From assembly GCF_001013475.1 (NCBI RefSeq), contig NZ_JZEF01000001.1, positions 869,458 through 933,457 on the forward strand: 64,000 nt of DNA. Reading direction: 5' to 3'. Both the position numbers and the translations under genes were made by a program. This document shows positions 30,746-40,062 of the stretch, piece after piece; the stretch's first letter is position 1; every line of letters begins with the position of its first letter. The notes beneath the pieces were generated by a model that saw only the letters and a program-made list of their open reading frames with translations, did not search any database and was not told the origin of the DNA. The stretch comes from Xanthomonas arboricola pv. juglandis (lineage in GTDB: Bacteria > Pseudomonadota > Gammaproteobacteria > Xanthomonadales > Xanthomonadaceae).

Positions 30746-31591
30746 ATGACACTTCCGTCTTCCCGTTCCGTGCGCGCCGGCAGTGTGGTGCGCACGGTTG
30801 TCCGCCACCGCGGCGGCCGCAACGCCACGGTGCAGGACATGGTGGCGGCCGAAATGCCGGTCGCGTTCCACTACAACGGCGTGCCGTTCGCGGTGATGAT
30901 GGCCACGCCGGAAGACCTGGAGGATTTCGCCTTCGGGTTCTCGCTGAGCGAGGGCATCGTCGACCAGCCGCAGGATCTGCGGGTGGTGGCGGTGGAGACG
31001 TTTCTGGAAGGCGCTTCGCTGCAGATCGAGATCCCGCCCGAACGTGCCGCCGCGCTGGACCGGCGGCGGCGCAATCTGGATGGCCGCAGCGGTTGCGGGG
31101 TGTGCGGCAACGAATCGATCGAAGCGGTGCTGCGTGTGCCGCCGCTGCTGCAGTCGGCGTTGCAGATCGATGCGCAGGCATTGGCGCGTGCGCTGGAAGC
31201 GCTGCACGCGCAGCAGCCGATCGCCGCACAGACCGGCGCGGTGCATGCCGCCGGTTGGGCCGATGTGCACGGTGTGGTGCGCTACGTGCGCGAAGACGTC
31301 GGCCGGCATAACGCGCTCGACAAGTTGATCGGTGCGCTGGCGCGGGAGCGCGTCGATGCATCGCAAGGGTTTGCGGTGGTGACCAGCCGCGCCAGTTACG
31401 AAATGGCCATGAAAGCCGCGCAGGCCCGGATCCCGCTGCTCGCAGCGATTTCGGCACCGACCGCGCTGGCGATCAGCCTGGCCGACAGTGCGGGACTGAC
31501 CCTGATCGGGTTTGCCCGCGATCACGATTGTGTCGTTTACAGCCATCCGCAGCGCCTGAATCTGGGCGTTGGCGTGGGAGAGCCCGCATGA
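30746..31591 (+). CDS. fdhD: Formate dehydrogenase accessory sulfurtransferase FdhD
   Basis: A 281-residue FdhD. It transfers sulfur to the bis-MGD molybdenum cofactor of formate dehydrogenases, which is required for activity. The essential CxxC pair is C117 and C120 in GRSGCGVCGNESI, close to C121/C124 of the E. coli protein. Downstream blocks GRHNALDKLIG and TSRASYEMAMKAA are typical. It sits 6 bp after the OFA transporter and overlaps the oxidoreductase start (ATGA), implying coupled translation with its client enzyme. Confidence 0.95.
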   Translation: MTLPSSRSVRAGSVVRTVVRHRGGRNATVQDMVAAEMPVAFHYNGVPFAVMMATPEDLEDFAFGFSLSEGIVDQPQDLRVVAVETFLEGASLQIEIPPERAAALDRRRRNLDGRSGCGVCGNESIEAVLRVPPLLQSALQIDAQALARALEALHAQQPIAAQTGAVHAAGWADVHGVVRYVREDVGRHNALDKLIGALARERVDASQGFAVVTSRASYEMAMKAAQARIPLLAAISAPTALAISLADSAGLTLIGFARDHDCVVYSHPQRLNLGVGVGEPA

Positions 31592-33936
31592 GCAAGAAGA
31601 CCATCCAGCAATACGACAATCCCGCCGGCGGCTGGGGCGCATTGCGCTCGGTTGCCAAGCACCTGATGGAACAGGACATCGCGGTGCAGGGCGCCAAGAC
31701 GCTGCTGCACGCCAACCAGCCGGACGGTTTCGACTGCCCCGGCTGCGCCTGGCCCGACCGCGATCACACCTCCACCTTCGAGTTCTGCGAGAACGGCGCC
31801 AAGGCCGTCGCGGCAGAGTCCACGGCGCGCCGCGCCGGGCCGGAGCTGTTCGCCTCGCACAGCGTCAGCCTGCTGTCGCAGTACAGCGATTACTGGCTGG
31901 AAGGGCAGGGCCGGCTGACCCAGCCGATGCGTTACGACGCGGCCACCGATCACTACGTGCCGGTGAGCTGGGACGAGGCGTTTGCGCAGATCGCCGGGCA
32001 CCTCAACGGGCTGGCATCGCCCGACGAGGCGATCTTCTACACCTCCGGGCGTACCAGCAACGAGGCGGCCTTCCTGTATCAGTTGTTCGTGCGCGAGTTC
32101 GGCACCAACAATTTCCCCGACTGCTCCAACATGTGCCACGAGCCGTCCGGCACCGCGCTGCGTTCGCAGATCGGCGTGGGCAAGGGCACGGTGTCGCTGC
32201 ACGATTTCGAACTGGCCGATGCGATTCTCATCTTCGGCCAGAACCCGGGCACCAATCACCCGCGCATGCTTGGCGAGTTGCGTCAGGCTTCCAAGCGCGG
32301 CGCGGCGATTGCGGCATTCAATCCTCTGCGCGAGCGCGGGCTGGAGAAGTTCGCCGACCCGCAGGACAAGCTGGAGATGCTGCACAACGGCTCCACCCGC
32401 ATCGCCTCGGATTATTTCCAGCTCAAGATCGGCGGCGATCTGGCCGCAGTCAAGGGCATCATCAAGCACGTGCTTGAGCGCGACGCACAGGCCCAGCGCG
32501 AGGGCATGCCACGCCTGCTGGATCTGGAATTCATCGACGCCCACACCGCCAACTTCGACGCCTTCGCTGCCGAGGTGCATGGCGAATCCTGGGACACCAT
32601 CGTCGAAGAGTCCGGGCTGGACGAAGCGGCGCTGCGCAAGGCCGGCGAACTCTATCTCAATGCCGAGCGTGTGATCGCCTGCTGGGGCATGGGCATCACC
32701 CAGCACAAGCATTCGGTGGCCACCATCCACATGATCACCAACCTGCTGTTGCTGCGCGGCCATCTGGGCCGGCCGGGCGCGGGCGTGTGCCCGGTGCGCG
32801 GGCACAGCAACGTGCAGGGCGACCGCACGATGATGATCTACGAAAAACCGCCGGCCGCGTTCCTGGACAAGTTGCAGACGCTGTTCGGGTTCGCGCCGCC
32901 GCGCGAAGACGGTTTCGACACCGTCGGTGCGATCGAGGCGATGCTGGACGGGCGCGGCAGGGTGTTCTTCGCCATGGGTGGCAATTTTGCCGCCGCCACG
33001 CCCGATACCGACGCCACGCATCGCGCGCTGCGCAATTGCGAATTGACTGTGCATGTCACCACCAAGCTCAATCGCAGCCACCTGGTGCATGGGCGCGATG
33101 CGCTGATCTTGCCATGCCTGGGCCGTACCGAAATCGACATCCAGGACGCCGGCTCGCAAGGCGTGACGGTGGAAGATTCGATGAGCATGGTGCACCTGTC
33201 GGCCGGCATCAATCCGCCGGCCTCGCCGGAGCTGTTGTCCGAGCCGGCGATCGTGGCGCGGCTGGCCGAGGCGACGCTGGGTGCGCGCAGCGCGATCCGC
33301 TGGCGTTGGCTGGTGGGCGACTACGACCGCATTCGCGACCTGATTGCCCAGGTGTTCCCTGATTTTGCCGACTTCAACCAGCGTGTGCGGGTGCCGGGCG
33401 GCTTCCGCTTGTCCAACACCGCGCGCGATCGCCAGTGGGTGACGCCCGAGAAGCGTGCGGTGTTCAAGCCGCACGCGGTGCCGACCGACAACCCGATCCA
33501 TCGCGCACGCCGCAGCCACACCGAGCAGATGGTGTTTACGCTGGCCACCACGCGCTCGCACGATCAATACAACACCACCATCTACGGGCTGGACGATCGC
33601 TACCGCGGCGTGTTCGGCGAGCGCCGCGTGCTCTTCATCAATGGCGCGGATATCGCCGCGTTGAACATGAAGGCCGGCGACTGGGTGGACCTGGAGAGCC
33701 TGTGCGAGGACGGTGTGCACCGCGAGGCGCGTCGCTTCCTGCTGGTGGACTACAACATTCCGCGCGGCTGCCTGGCGGCGTATTACCCGGAAACCAACGC
33801 GCTGGTGCCGCTGTCGAGCTTCGCCGACGAAGCGCGCACGCCCACTTCCAAGTCGATTCCGGTGATCGTGCTGCCGCACCGCGCCGAAACCGCCGATGCG
33901 GCGCCGCGCGACATCGGAGCGGTGCTTGTCCGCTGA
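31588..33936 (+). CDS. FdhF/YdeP-family molybdopterin oxidoreductase (formate dehydrogenase-like)
   Basis: A 782-residue bis-MGD oxidoreductase of the YdeP/FdhF group. The start at 31588 overlaps the fdhD stop as ATGA; the frame extends upstream but begins MSKKTIQQYDNPAGGW in homologues. CxxC at C50/C53 (CPGC) and C67 lie where FDH-type enzymes bind an iron-sulfur cluster, but the pattern is not a full four-Cys motif. At the active site, CSNMCHEPSG (C179, C183) occupies the place of CARxUH in formate dehydrogenase H, so Cys, not Sec, would ligate Mo. The coupled fdhD supports formate oxidation, yet YdeP proteins have not all been shown to use formate and no electron-acceptor subunit is encoded here. 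Confidence 0.88.
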   Translation: MSKKTIQQYDNPAGGWGALRSVAKHLMEQDIAVQGAKTLLHANQPDGFDCPGCAWPDRDHTSTFEFCENGAKAVAAESTARRAGPELFASHSVSLLSQYSDYWLEGQGRLTQPMRYDAATDHYVPVSWDEAFAQIAGHLNGLASPDEAIFYTSGRTSNEAAFLYQLFVREFGTNNFPDCSNMCHEPSGTALRSQIGVGKGTVSLHDFELADAILIFGQNPGTNHPRMLGELRQASKRGAAIAAFNPLRERGLEKFADPQDKLEMLHNGSTRIASDYFQLKIGGDLAAVKGIIKHVLERDAQAQREGMPRLLDLEFIDAHTANFDAFAAEVHGESWDTIVEESGLDEAALRKAGELYLNAERVIACWGMGITQHKHSVATIHMITNLLLLRGHLGRPGAGVCPVRGHSNVQGDRTMMIYEKPPAAFLDKLQTLFGFAPPREDGFDTVGAIEAMLDGRGRVFFAMGGNFAAATPDTDATHRALRNCELTVHVTTKLNRSHLVHGRDALILPCLGRTEIDIQDAGSQGVTVEDSMSMVHLSAGINPPASPELLSEPAIVARLAEATLGARSAIRWRWLVGDYDRIRDLIAQVFPDFADFNQRVRVPGGFRLSNTARDRQWVTPEKRAVFKPHAVPTDNPIHRARRSHTEQMVFTLATTRSHDQYNTTIYGLDDRYRGVFGERRVLFINGADIAALNMKAGDWVDLESLCEDGVHREARRFLLVDYNIPRGCLAAYYPETNALVPLSSFADEARTPTSKSIPVIVLPHRAETADAAPRDIGAVLVR

Positions 33937-34204
33937 TCCACAACTCACCGCGCTGCTGCTTGACACGTTGGCCGACACGCCCGAGGGCGTGTCGCTGGCG
34001 CGCCTGTGCAAGCAACTGGGCGTGCGCATGAGCGTGCTGCTGCGCACCCTGGCGTGGTTGGGCACTGCCAGCCTGGATGGTCAACCCGGTCCGGGCTGGA
34101 TCCAGGTAGAAGACCGCGGCGAGCGCCAGTTCGCAGTGCTGACCGATCTCGGGCTGGCAGCGCATGCGCAACGTGCAATAACGCAAACGCAGCAGGGCGA
34201 CTGA
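33926..34204 (+). CDS. Small winged-helix-like protein at the end of the formate module
   Basis: A ~92-residue protein if started at the TTG at 33926, which has GGAG six bases upstream and overlaps the oxidoreductase end by 11 bp; the ATG at 33896 would add ten residues inside the previous gene. The sequence (TPEGVSLARLCKQLGVRMSVLLRTLAWLG) resembles a helix-turn-helix, followed by a beta-hairpin (GWIQVEDRGERQFAVLTDLG), as in small winged-helix regulators. It may regulate the operon or be an accessory factor; no firm assignment. Confidence 0.6.
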   Translation: MSADPQLTALLLDTLADTPEGVSLARLCKQLGVRMSVLLRTLAWLGTASLDGQPGPGWIQVEDRGERQFAVLTDLGLAAHAQRAITQTQQGD

Positions 34205-34229
34205 GCAACTTGCTGGTTCTTCCCGGCTG

Positions 34230-34515
34230 CTTCACTTGCACCGGAAGCTGGTCGGACGCACCGTGATCCAAATAACGCAGGCCACGCTTTGCTTGCAACC
34301 AAACACACCGACCACCTCGACAGGTCCTTGTCCGCTCACCGTCGCGGGACCTTACGCGGCATGGATGCCGCGGAAGAGCCTACAGGGACGTACTTGCGGC
34401 GTGTCCTGCGATGGTGGGCGGGCAAGGGCCCTGCAGCTAAGTCGCAGACCCGACGCTCTGCAAGCGATCTATCAGCACTATCCGACCACTCCAAGACCCA
34501 CCGAGCTCTTCAATG
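34230..34515 (-). repeat. Dispersed repeat, long copy 3
   Basis: The core is GTCCTTGTCCGCTCACCG...ACGCGGCATGGATGCCGCG...CTTGCGGCGTGTCCTGCG. Similarity to the copy at 34770-35060 extends beyond the core on both sides: upstream GATCC-AA-AACGC and CACACCGACCA-CT, downstream ATCTATCA-CACT and GACTCCAA variants. The unit is therefore near 280 bp rather than 120 bp. Confidence 0.75.
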
Positions 34516-34559
34516 GTGGCGCCGTTATGGATGCAGTCGAAGACTTGGGTCAAAAGCCT

Positions 34560-34700
34560 GGTTGATCGAGCGCGCGGTGCCCTCACCGCTTGCGGGACAC
34601 GCCGTGAATCCATCCGTGGAGGCTCCTCGGCGGCATCCATGCCGCCGAGGATCCCGCAACCGGCAAGGACACCGCACCAGAGAGTTGGTTGGCTGCTTTC
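34560..34700 (+). repeat. Dispersed repeat, copy 4 (inverted between copies 3 and 5)
   Basis: Same orientation and landmarks as copy 1: GCGGTGCCCTCACCGC, GGGACACGCCGTGAAT, palindromic core CGGCGGCATCCATGCCGCCG and GACACCGCACC. The core palindrome is extended here. Confidence 0.75.
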
Positions 34701-34769
34701 CTCAAAGCTTATTTCTCGGCTTGCGGTGGGAAGATGAGACGTTTGTAAGTCGCGTGTTGAAAGCCTGTT

Positions 34770-35060
34770 GCTCGGCCTGCGTCGGGAGCTGATCGGGTGC
34801 AACGCGATCCGAACAACGCGCATCACGCACTGCTTTTAACTGCGCACACCGACCATCTTGACTGGTCCTTGTCCGCTCACCGTCGCGGGACCTTACGCGG
34901 CATGGATGCCGCGGAAGAGCCTACAGGGACGTACTTGCGGCGTGTCCTGCGATGGTGGGCGGGCAAGGGCCCTGCAACAAGGCCACAGAGCAGTCGCTCT
35001 AACAAGCATCTATCAACACTGCCCGGCGACTCCAACGCAACCGAGATTCCGAAAGACATC
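34770..35060 (-). repeat. Dispersed repeat, long copy 5
   Basis: Direct copy of 34230-34515, with a practically identical ~115-bp core and more divergent flanks. It lies only about 130 bp upstream of the MHS transporter start, so it forms part of that gene's 5' region. Confidence 0.75.
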
Positions 35061-35115
35061 AGGCTGCCACTGCCCGAAAGGCAGGCAGTCACGGCTGAAA
35101 CTTTTTGCACGCAGG

Positions 35116-35144
35116 TTGGTCTGCGCAAACCGATGCTGCAATCT
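35116..35144 (+). promoter_or_regulatory. Possible promoter of the MHS-family transporter
   Basis: TTGGTC (35116-35121) and CAATCT (35139-35144) are separated by 17 bp and lie 42 bp before the ATG at 35187, just downstream of repeat copy 5. Both hexamers are moderate matches to the sigma-70 consensus. Confidence 0.3.
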
Positions 35145-35186
35145 GCCAGAATCGGCCGACTTGTCTTATCTGGATGCCGATCAACG

Positions 35187-36479
35187 ATGACTGCTGCTGC
35201 GCCGCTTGCCGCTCCCATCAATTCGCCTGCGCGCGTGCTGTTCGCCAGTCTGATCGGCACCACCATCGAGTTCTTCGATTTCTATATCTACGCCACCGCC
35301 GCGGTGCTGGTGTTCCCGACGCTGTTTTTTCCGGCGGGCGATGGCAGTGCGGCGATGCTGCAGTCGCTGGCGACGTTTGCGGTGGCCTTTATCGCACGGC
35401 CGGTGGGCTCGGCGGTGTTCGGCCATTTCGGCGACCGGATTGGGCGCAAGGCCACCTTGGTGGCGGCGCTGCTGACGATGGGCCTGTCCACCGTGGCGAT
35501 CGGCTTGCTGCCCAGCTATGCCCAGATCGGCGTGTTCGCACCTGCGTTGCTGGCGCTGTGCCGCTTTGGCCAGGGCCTGGGCCTGGGCGGCGAGTGGGGC
35601 GGGGCCGTGCTGCTTGCCACCGAAAATGCGCCGCCCGGCAAGCGCGTGTGGTACGGCATGTTTCCGCAGCTGGGTGCGCCGCTGGGCTTTCTGCTGTCCA
35701 CCGGCACCTTTCTCGGCATGGGCGCGGTGCTCGACGATGCGCAGTTCATGCAATGGGGCTGGCGGGTGCCGTTTCTGGCCAGCGCATTGCTGGTGCTGAC
35801 CGGCCTGTGGGTGCGCCTGAGCATCACCGAGACGCCGGACTTCCAGAAGACCCTGGACCGCAAGACGCGCGTGCGCCTGCCCTTGGGGACGGTGATCTCG
35901 CAGCACTGGCCGGCGCTGATCATCGGCACGCTGGGCGCATTCGCCACCTTCGTGCTGTTCTATCTGATGACCGTGTTCGCGCTGGGCTACGGGACCAAGA
36001 CCCTGGGCTACGACAAGGAGCAATTCCTGCTGTTGCAGATGGCCGGTATCGTGTTTTTCGCGATCGGCATCCCGATGTCGGCCAGGTTCGGCGACCGGCA
36101 TGGCGCGCCGTTGGCGATGATGCTGGCCAGTGTGGCGATCATCGCGTTCGGTTTGGCGTTCGCGCCACTGTTCCAGGCCAATCACCCGTTGCAGGTGCTC
36201 GCGTTTCTTGCACTGGGCTTCTTCTTCATGGGCCTGACCTACGGCCCCTGCGGCACGCTGCTGGCCGAGCTGTATCCCACCGAGGTGCGCTACACCGGAG
36301 CCTCGCTGTCGTTCAACCTGGCCAGCATCCTGGGGGCGGCACCGGCGCCGTACGTGGCCACGCAACTGGCCGCACGCTATGGCGTGCAGGCGGTCGGGCA
36401 GTATCTGGGCGCCGCGGCGGTGTTGAGCCTGCTGGCGTTGATCGTGGCCCGCAGATCGCGTCGCCCGGTTGGCGTTTGA
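35187..36479 (+). CDS. MHS-family MFS transporter (ShiA/ProP-like metabolite:proton symporter)
   Basis: A 430-residue major facilitator of the metabolite:H+ symporter family. Start at MTAAAPLAAP; the frame upstream runs through repeat DNA. Family blocks are GTTIEFFDFYIYATAAVLVFP in helix 1, HFGDRIGRKATL in the 2-3 loop, RFGQGLGLGGEWGGAVLLATENAP in helices 4-5 and PCGTLLAELYPTEVRYTG in helices 9-10. The family takes up organic acids or osmolytes (shikimate, citrate, ketoglutarate, betaine), substrate here unknown. It is a single gene, with repeats upstream. Confidence 0.9.
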   Translation: MTAAAPLAAPINSPARVLFASLIGTTIEFFDFYIYATAAVLVFPTLFFPAGDGSAAMLQSLATFAVAFIARPVGSAVFGHFGDRIGRKATLVAALLTMGLSTVAIGLLPSYAQIGVFAPALLALCRFGQGLGLGGEWGGAVLLATENAPPGKRVWYGMFPQLGAPLGFLLSTGTFLGMGAVLDDAQFMQWGWRVPFLASALLVLTGLWVRLSITETPDFQKTLDRKTRVRLPLGTVISQHWPALIIGTLGAFATFVLFYLMTVFALGYGTKTLGYDKEQFLLLQMAGIVFFAIGIPMSARFGDRHGAPLAMMLASVAIIAFGLAFAPLFQANHPLQVLAFLALGFFFMGLTYGPCGTLLAELYPTEVRYTGASLSFNLASILGAAPAPYVATQLAARYGVQAVGQYLGAAAVLSLLALIVARRSRRPVGV

Positions 36480-36707
36480 AGGCGTACGCGAGTCGGCGTC
36501 ATCGTTGAGGCAGGTCCCGCCCAGGTGCACTTCTCCGAAGCTGGCTGCTTCTGCGCGAAATGAAGTCTTCGGGCCAATGGTCTAGGTATTGCGTACATTG
36601 CTGCACCGTGGTGCTGGCCTGCCGATCCTCGGGAACGCGCTTGCGCGATGCGGCATTCCCGGCACCGCCCTGTTGCGCGCGAGCACGCGCCTGCGCCGGA
36701 GCGATTG

Positions 36708-37169
36708 CTAGCGGAACAGGCGCTTGAGCGTGCGTCCCAGCCAGTTGCCGTGCTGGTGGCTGCGCGCGAACTGGTCCAGATGTGCGATCACCTGCGGCGC
36801 ATAGGCCTGATCGTCGCCGCGGATATGGTTGAACAACCAGCGCGAGAGCATGCTGCGGAGTTCGTCGCAGACGTCTTCGCCGGCCTGGAACCGCAGCCGG
36901 TACTCGCCGACACGTTTGCCGAAGACCTCGTGCACGCGTTTGTGCGCCAGGCTGAAGGGGTAGCCGGCTTCCTCCATCAGTTCTTCCTCGAAGGCAAAGT
37001 GCGACAGCGTGTAGTCGATCAATTCGTCGATCACCTCGGCCACTGCCAGGCGTTGCAGGCTGGTGTGCGCGGCATGCAACTGATTGATCATTTCCACGAT
37101 GCGCCCGTGTTGGTGATCGATGACCTCGATCCCGGTGTTGAGGTCGTCCTGCCAGACCAGCAAAGCCAT
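36708..37169 (-). CDS. Bacteriohemerythrin
   Basis: A 153-residue single-domain hemerythrin binding O2 at a non-haem di-iron site. Ligands fit the family pattern: H21 (DHQHGR), H57 and E61 (HFAFEEE), H76 and H80 (HKRVH), H115 (FNHI) and D119/D120. The start at 37169 ([13 protein letters not shown]) has AGGGCG seven bases upstream and matches homologues; an ATG six codons earlier lacks a ribosome site. It lies 181 bp downstream of the GGDEF gene on the same strand, so a link between oxygen and c-di-GMP signalling is possible but not shown. Alternatives are oxygen storage or delivery. Confidence 0.93.
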   Translation of the reverse strand: MALLVWQDDLNTGIEVIDHQHGRIVEMINQLHAAHTSLQRLAVAEVIDELIDYTLSHFAFEEELMEEAGYPFSLAHKRVHEVFGKRVGEYRLRFQAGEDVCDELRSMLSRWLFNHIRGDDQAYAPQVIAHLDQFARSHQHGNWLGRTLKRLFR

Positions 37170-37350
37170 CGTTCGCCCTTGTTCCATACGGTGAGGGCAC
37201 GATAGGCGCACGTGATCGCCAACGCGTTGATCTGGATCAAATCCAGTCACGGCGCGCGGGCGGCGTGCGTGCTGCGGGGCGATTCTGTGTGCCGGCGATA
37301 CCGCCGGGTCGGGCGCGCCGCCGGCCGTGCAGCGCACGAACCTGCGCCGC

Positions 37351-38649
37351 TCAGCTGGCGAGGCGCACCTGGTTGCGGCCGCCGGCCTTGGCCAGATAGA
37401 GGTACTTGTCCGCTTCGCCCAGCAGATGGTGCAGCGACTGGCCGTCTTCGGTGGCGATGCAGACACCGATGCTCACCGTCATGCTGAGGGTTTCGTCGCC
37501 GATCCGCACGCGCAGTGCGCTGATGCGTTCGCGCAGGGTTTCGAAGTAGCTGGTGGCGTTGGCGGCATCCAGCCCCGGTACCAGCAGGCAGAATTCTTCG
37601 CCGCCGAAACGCGCCACCAGATCCTGCGGCCGCGCATGACTGGAGACCGACGCGGCCACCGCGCGTAGCGCCTGGTCGCCGGCTTCGTGGCCCCAGGTGT
37701 CGTTGATGTGCTTGAAGTGGTCGATGTCCAGCATCGCCGCGGTGACCGTCTGCTCCTGCGACAGCAGGGTGGGGATTACCCGCTGGCTTTGTTCCAGGAA
37801 ATAGCGCCGGTTGGGCAGGCCGGTGAGGAAGTCGCGGGTAGCCAGATCCTGCAGCGTGCCGATCAATTCCAGCTGGTCCACGTTCTGCGACACGCGGCAG
37901 AAGAACTCTTCGCGCGAGAACGGCTTGCGCAGGAAATCGTTGGCACCGTTCTTGAGGAAACGCGGGATCAGCGACGAGTCGTTATTGCCGGAGATGCCGA
38001 TCACCGCGACCTTGTCGCGTGAACGGATCGCGCGCAGCCGGCGGGTGAATTCCACCCCTTCCATGCCGGGCATTTCCTGGTCGACGATGGTCAGGCGGAT
38101 GCCGGGGTCGCGCTCGATCGCCTGCAGGCCGGCCGCACCGTCGGCCGCCAGCACCACGCGGTAGCCGTACATCGACAGCAACGCGGCCGCATAGGTCCGT
38201 GCGGACAGGGAATCGTCCACCACCAGCGCCGCGATGCGGCGATTGCGCTCCAGGCGTTGCACCAGCCAGGCCAGATATTCGATGCTGCCGGGCGCGTTCT
38301 TGAGCACGTAATCGATGATCTGCTGCTGCAGCACACGCTGGCGCAGATCCTCGTCGTAGACGCCGCTGACCACCACGGTGGGCAGCTTGCGCGAGAGGAA
38401 AAATTCCACGACCTTGTCGCGGTCGCCGTCCACCAACACCAGGCCGGTCAGGACCAGAAACCAGCCGTCTTCTTCGTCCAGTACACGGGCGGCTTCCGCC
38501 AGCGTCGATACGACCGTGACCGGCAGCTCCACACGTTGCTCGATGGCCTCGCGCAGCATGCTGGTGAAAGTGCGCGAGTTCTCCACCAGCAACACGCGTT
38601 GCGGCAGGACTGCGCTTTCACTATTGCGATGTAGGGTACCTGGGGACAT
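37351..38649 (-). CDS. Double-receiver diguanylate cyclase (REC-REC-GGDEF)
   Basis: A 432-residue response regulator. The first receiver (about 18-130) lacks a clear phospho-acceptor: the expected Asp region reads [13 protein letters not shown]. The second (about 140-255) is complete, with D145-D146, phospho-acceptor D190 (IVDQEMPG) and K242 (RKPF). The GGDEF domain has an intact active site GGEEF at 349-353 and an inhibitory site RPQD at 340-343, five residues before it, so it should make c-di-GMP and be product-inhibited. No kinase gene is adjacent. It opposes the HD-GYP protein at 19.3 kb in function. In organisation it resembles PleD. Confidence 0.93.
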   Translation of the reverse strand: MSPGTLHRNSESAVLPQRVLLVENSRTFTSMLREAIEQRVELPVTVVSTLAEAARVLDEEDGWFLVLTGLVLVDGDRDKVVEFFLSRKLPTVVVSGVYDEDLRQRVLQQQIIDYVLKNAPGSIEYLAWLVQRLERNRRIAALVVDDSLSARTYAAALLSMYGYRVVLAADGAAGLQAIERDPGIRLTIVDQEMPGMEGVEFTRRLRAIRSRDKVAVIGISGNNDSSLIPRFLKNGANDFLRKPFSREEFFCRVSQNVDQLELIGTLQDLATRDFLTGLPNRRYFLEQSQRVIPTLLSQEQTVTAAMLDIDHFKHINDTWGHEAGDQALRAVAASVSSHARPQDLVARFGGEEFCLLVPGLDAANATSYFETLRERISALRVRIGDETLSMTVSIGVCIATEDGQSLHHLLGEADKYLYLAKAGGRNQVRLAS

Positions 38650-38745
38650 CGGCTGGCCGTGCGGATCGAACCGTCATACCAGCTAACGGCCCTGCTCGCC
38701 AAAACTTGAGCGCCGCGTCTCAAAGTGCCCAAGACGGCGCCCTAT

Positions 38746-40062
38746 TCACCACAACGCATCGCGCAGCCGGTACCAACTCATCGCTGCCACCAGCAGCGGC
38801 GTGCGCAGCAGGCGCCCCCCGGGAAAGGGCCGATGCGGAATGCGCGCAAACACATCCAGCCGTCGGCTCTGGCCGGCGATGGCCTCGGCGATGACCTGGC
38901 CGGCCAGGCCGGTGGCGGCGACGCCATGCCCGGAGAATCCCTGCGCAAAATACACGTTGGGCCCCAGCCGTCCCCAGTGCGGGGCGCGATTGCGCGAGAT
39001 GTCCACGTAGCCGCCCCAAAGGGTTTGCAGCGGCACGTCGTGCAGCTGCGGGAAGACCGTGTGCATGCGCCGTGTCATCAACCGATCCAGGCCGGGCGGC
39101 GGGCGCGAGGAGTAGCTGGCGCGTCCGCCGAACAGCAGCCGGTGGTCGGCGCTGAGCCGGTAGTAGTCCAGTGCCCAGTTGGTATCGGCGACCGCCATGT
39201 CGTTGGCGATCAACGCGCGCGCGCGGGCCTGGCCCAGCGGCGGCGTCGCACCGACATAGGTGCCCACCGGCATGATGTGGCGCTCTAGCGCTGTGGAAAT
39301 GCCCTGCAGCAGGGCATTGCCGGCGATCACGCCGAACTCGGCGCTGACGCTGCCCTGGTCGGTCTGCATGGTCACGCGCGTGCCGTGCTCCAGCCGGGAG
39401 ACCGGCGAAGCCTCGTGGATGCGCACGCCGGCCGCCAGCGCCGCGCGCGCCAGGCCCAGCGCATAGGCCAGCGGATGCAGATGGCCGCTGGCCGGGTCGA
39501 ACATCGCGCCCAGGTAGAGCGGGCTGTCCAGCACCTGCCGCGTACGCGCGCGGTCCCACCATTCCAGCGGGTAGTCGTAGCGCTCGGCCATGCGCATGAT
39601 GCCGTGCTGCAAGGCCTGCACCTGGCGCGGCTTCAGCGGCACGTGGGCGTGGCCGTCGCGCCAGTCGCAGGCGATGGCGTGGCGTTCGATGCGCGCGCGT
39701 AGCAGGCGCATGCCGTCGCGCGAGAAGTCGAACAGCCGCCGCGCGTCGGCATCGCCGACCAGCGCTTCCAGGGTTTCCTGCTCGCAGCCGTAGCCGACGA
39801 TGGCCTGGCCGCCGTTGCGCCCGGAGGCGCCCCAGCCGATGCGCCTGGCTTCCAGCACGATGACCTTGTAGCCGGCCTCGGCCAGGGCGAGCGCGGCGGT
39901 GAGGCCGGTGTAGCCGGCGCCGAGGATGCAGACATCGGCACGTTGCACGCCCTGCAGGCATGGCTGCTCCGGCAAGACCGGCGCGCTGCGGGCGTACCAG
40001 CTGTCGGGATAGCCGTTACCCGGCGGATTGGCAGGCGGCAGCGTTGTGGCCGGGCCGTTCAT
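38746..40062 (-). CDS. puuB: Gamma-glutamylputrescine oxidase-like FAD enzyme (PuuB)
   Basis: A 438-residue FAD-dependent amine oxidase of the DAO fold. The dinucleotide motif GAGYTG is at 48-53, preceded by the family N-terminal stretch (SWYARSAP) and followed by GRNGGQ. In the Puu pathway PuuB oxidises gamma-glutamylputrescine to gamma-glutamyl-gamma-aminobutyraldehyde, releasing H2O2 and ammonia. The start overlaps the puuA stop as TGATG, so the two are translated together. The partnership strongly supports the assignment; the fold also covers other amino-acid oxidases. Confidence 0.87.
   Translation of the reverse strand: MNGPATTLPPANPPGNGYPDSWYARSAPVLPEQPCLQGVQRADVCILGAGYTGLTAALALAEAGYKVIVLEARRIGWGASGRNGGQAIVGYGCEQETLEALVGDADARRLFDFSRDGMRLLRARIERHAIACDWRDGHAHVPLKPRQVQALQHGIMRMAERYDYPLEWWDRARTRQVLDSPLYLGAMFDPASGHLHPLAYALGLARAALAAGVRIHEASPVSRLEHGTRVTMQTDQGSVSAEFGVIAGNALLQGISTALERHIMPVGTYVGATPPLGQARARALIANDMAVADTNWALDYYRLSADHRLLFGGRASYSSRPPPGLDRLMTRRMHTVFPQLHDVPLQTLWGGYVDISRNRAPHWGRLGPNVYFAQGFSGHGVAATGLAGQVIAEAIAGQSRRLDVFARIPHRPFPGGRLLRTPLLVAAMSWYRLRDALW

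Larger units (their letters stand above)
34205..35186. other. 982-bp intergenic region made of dispersed repeats
   Basis: Nearly all of this gap consists of three copies of the repeat family also seen at 11.1-11.4 kb: two long direct copies with an inverted copy between. Open frames here are repeat-derived and are not credible genes. The last 80 bp carry a possible promoter for the MHS transporter. Confidence 0.75.

Noticed and set aside
31588..33936. Selenocysteine-containing formate dehydrogenase
   Set aside because: The active-site position is a Cys codon (CSNMCH), with no in-frame TGA within the gene.
34289..34792. 167-residue plus-strand frame starting in the repeat region
   Set aside because: Its MDAAEEPTGTYLRRV segment is the translation of a dispersed repeat and recurs in the frame at 34.9 kb; no gene is supported.
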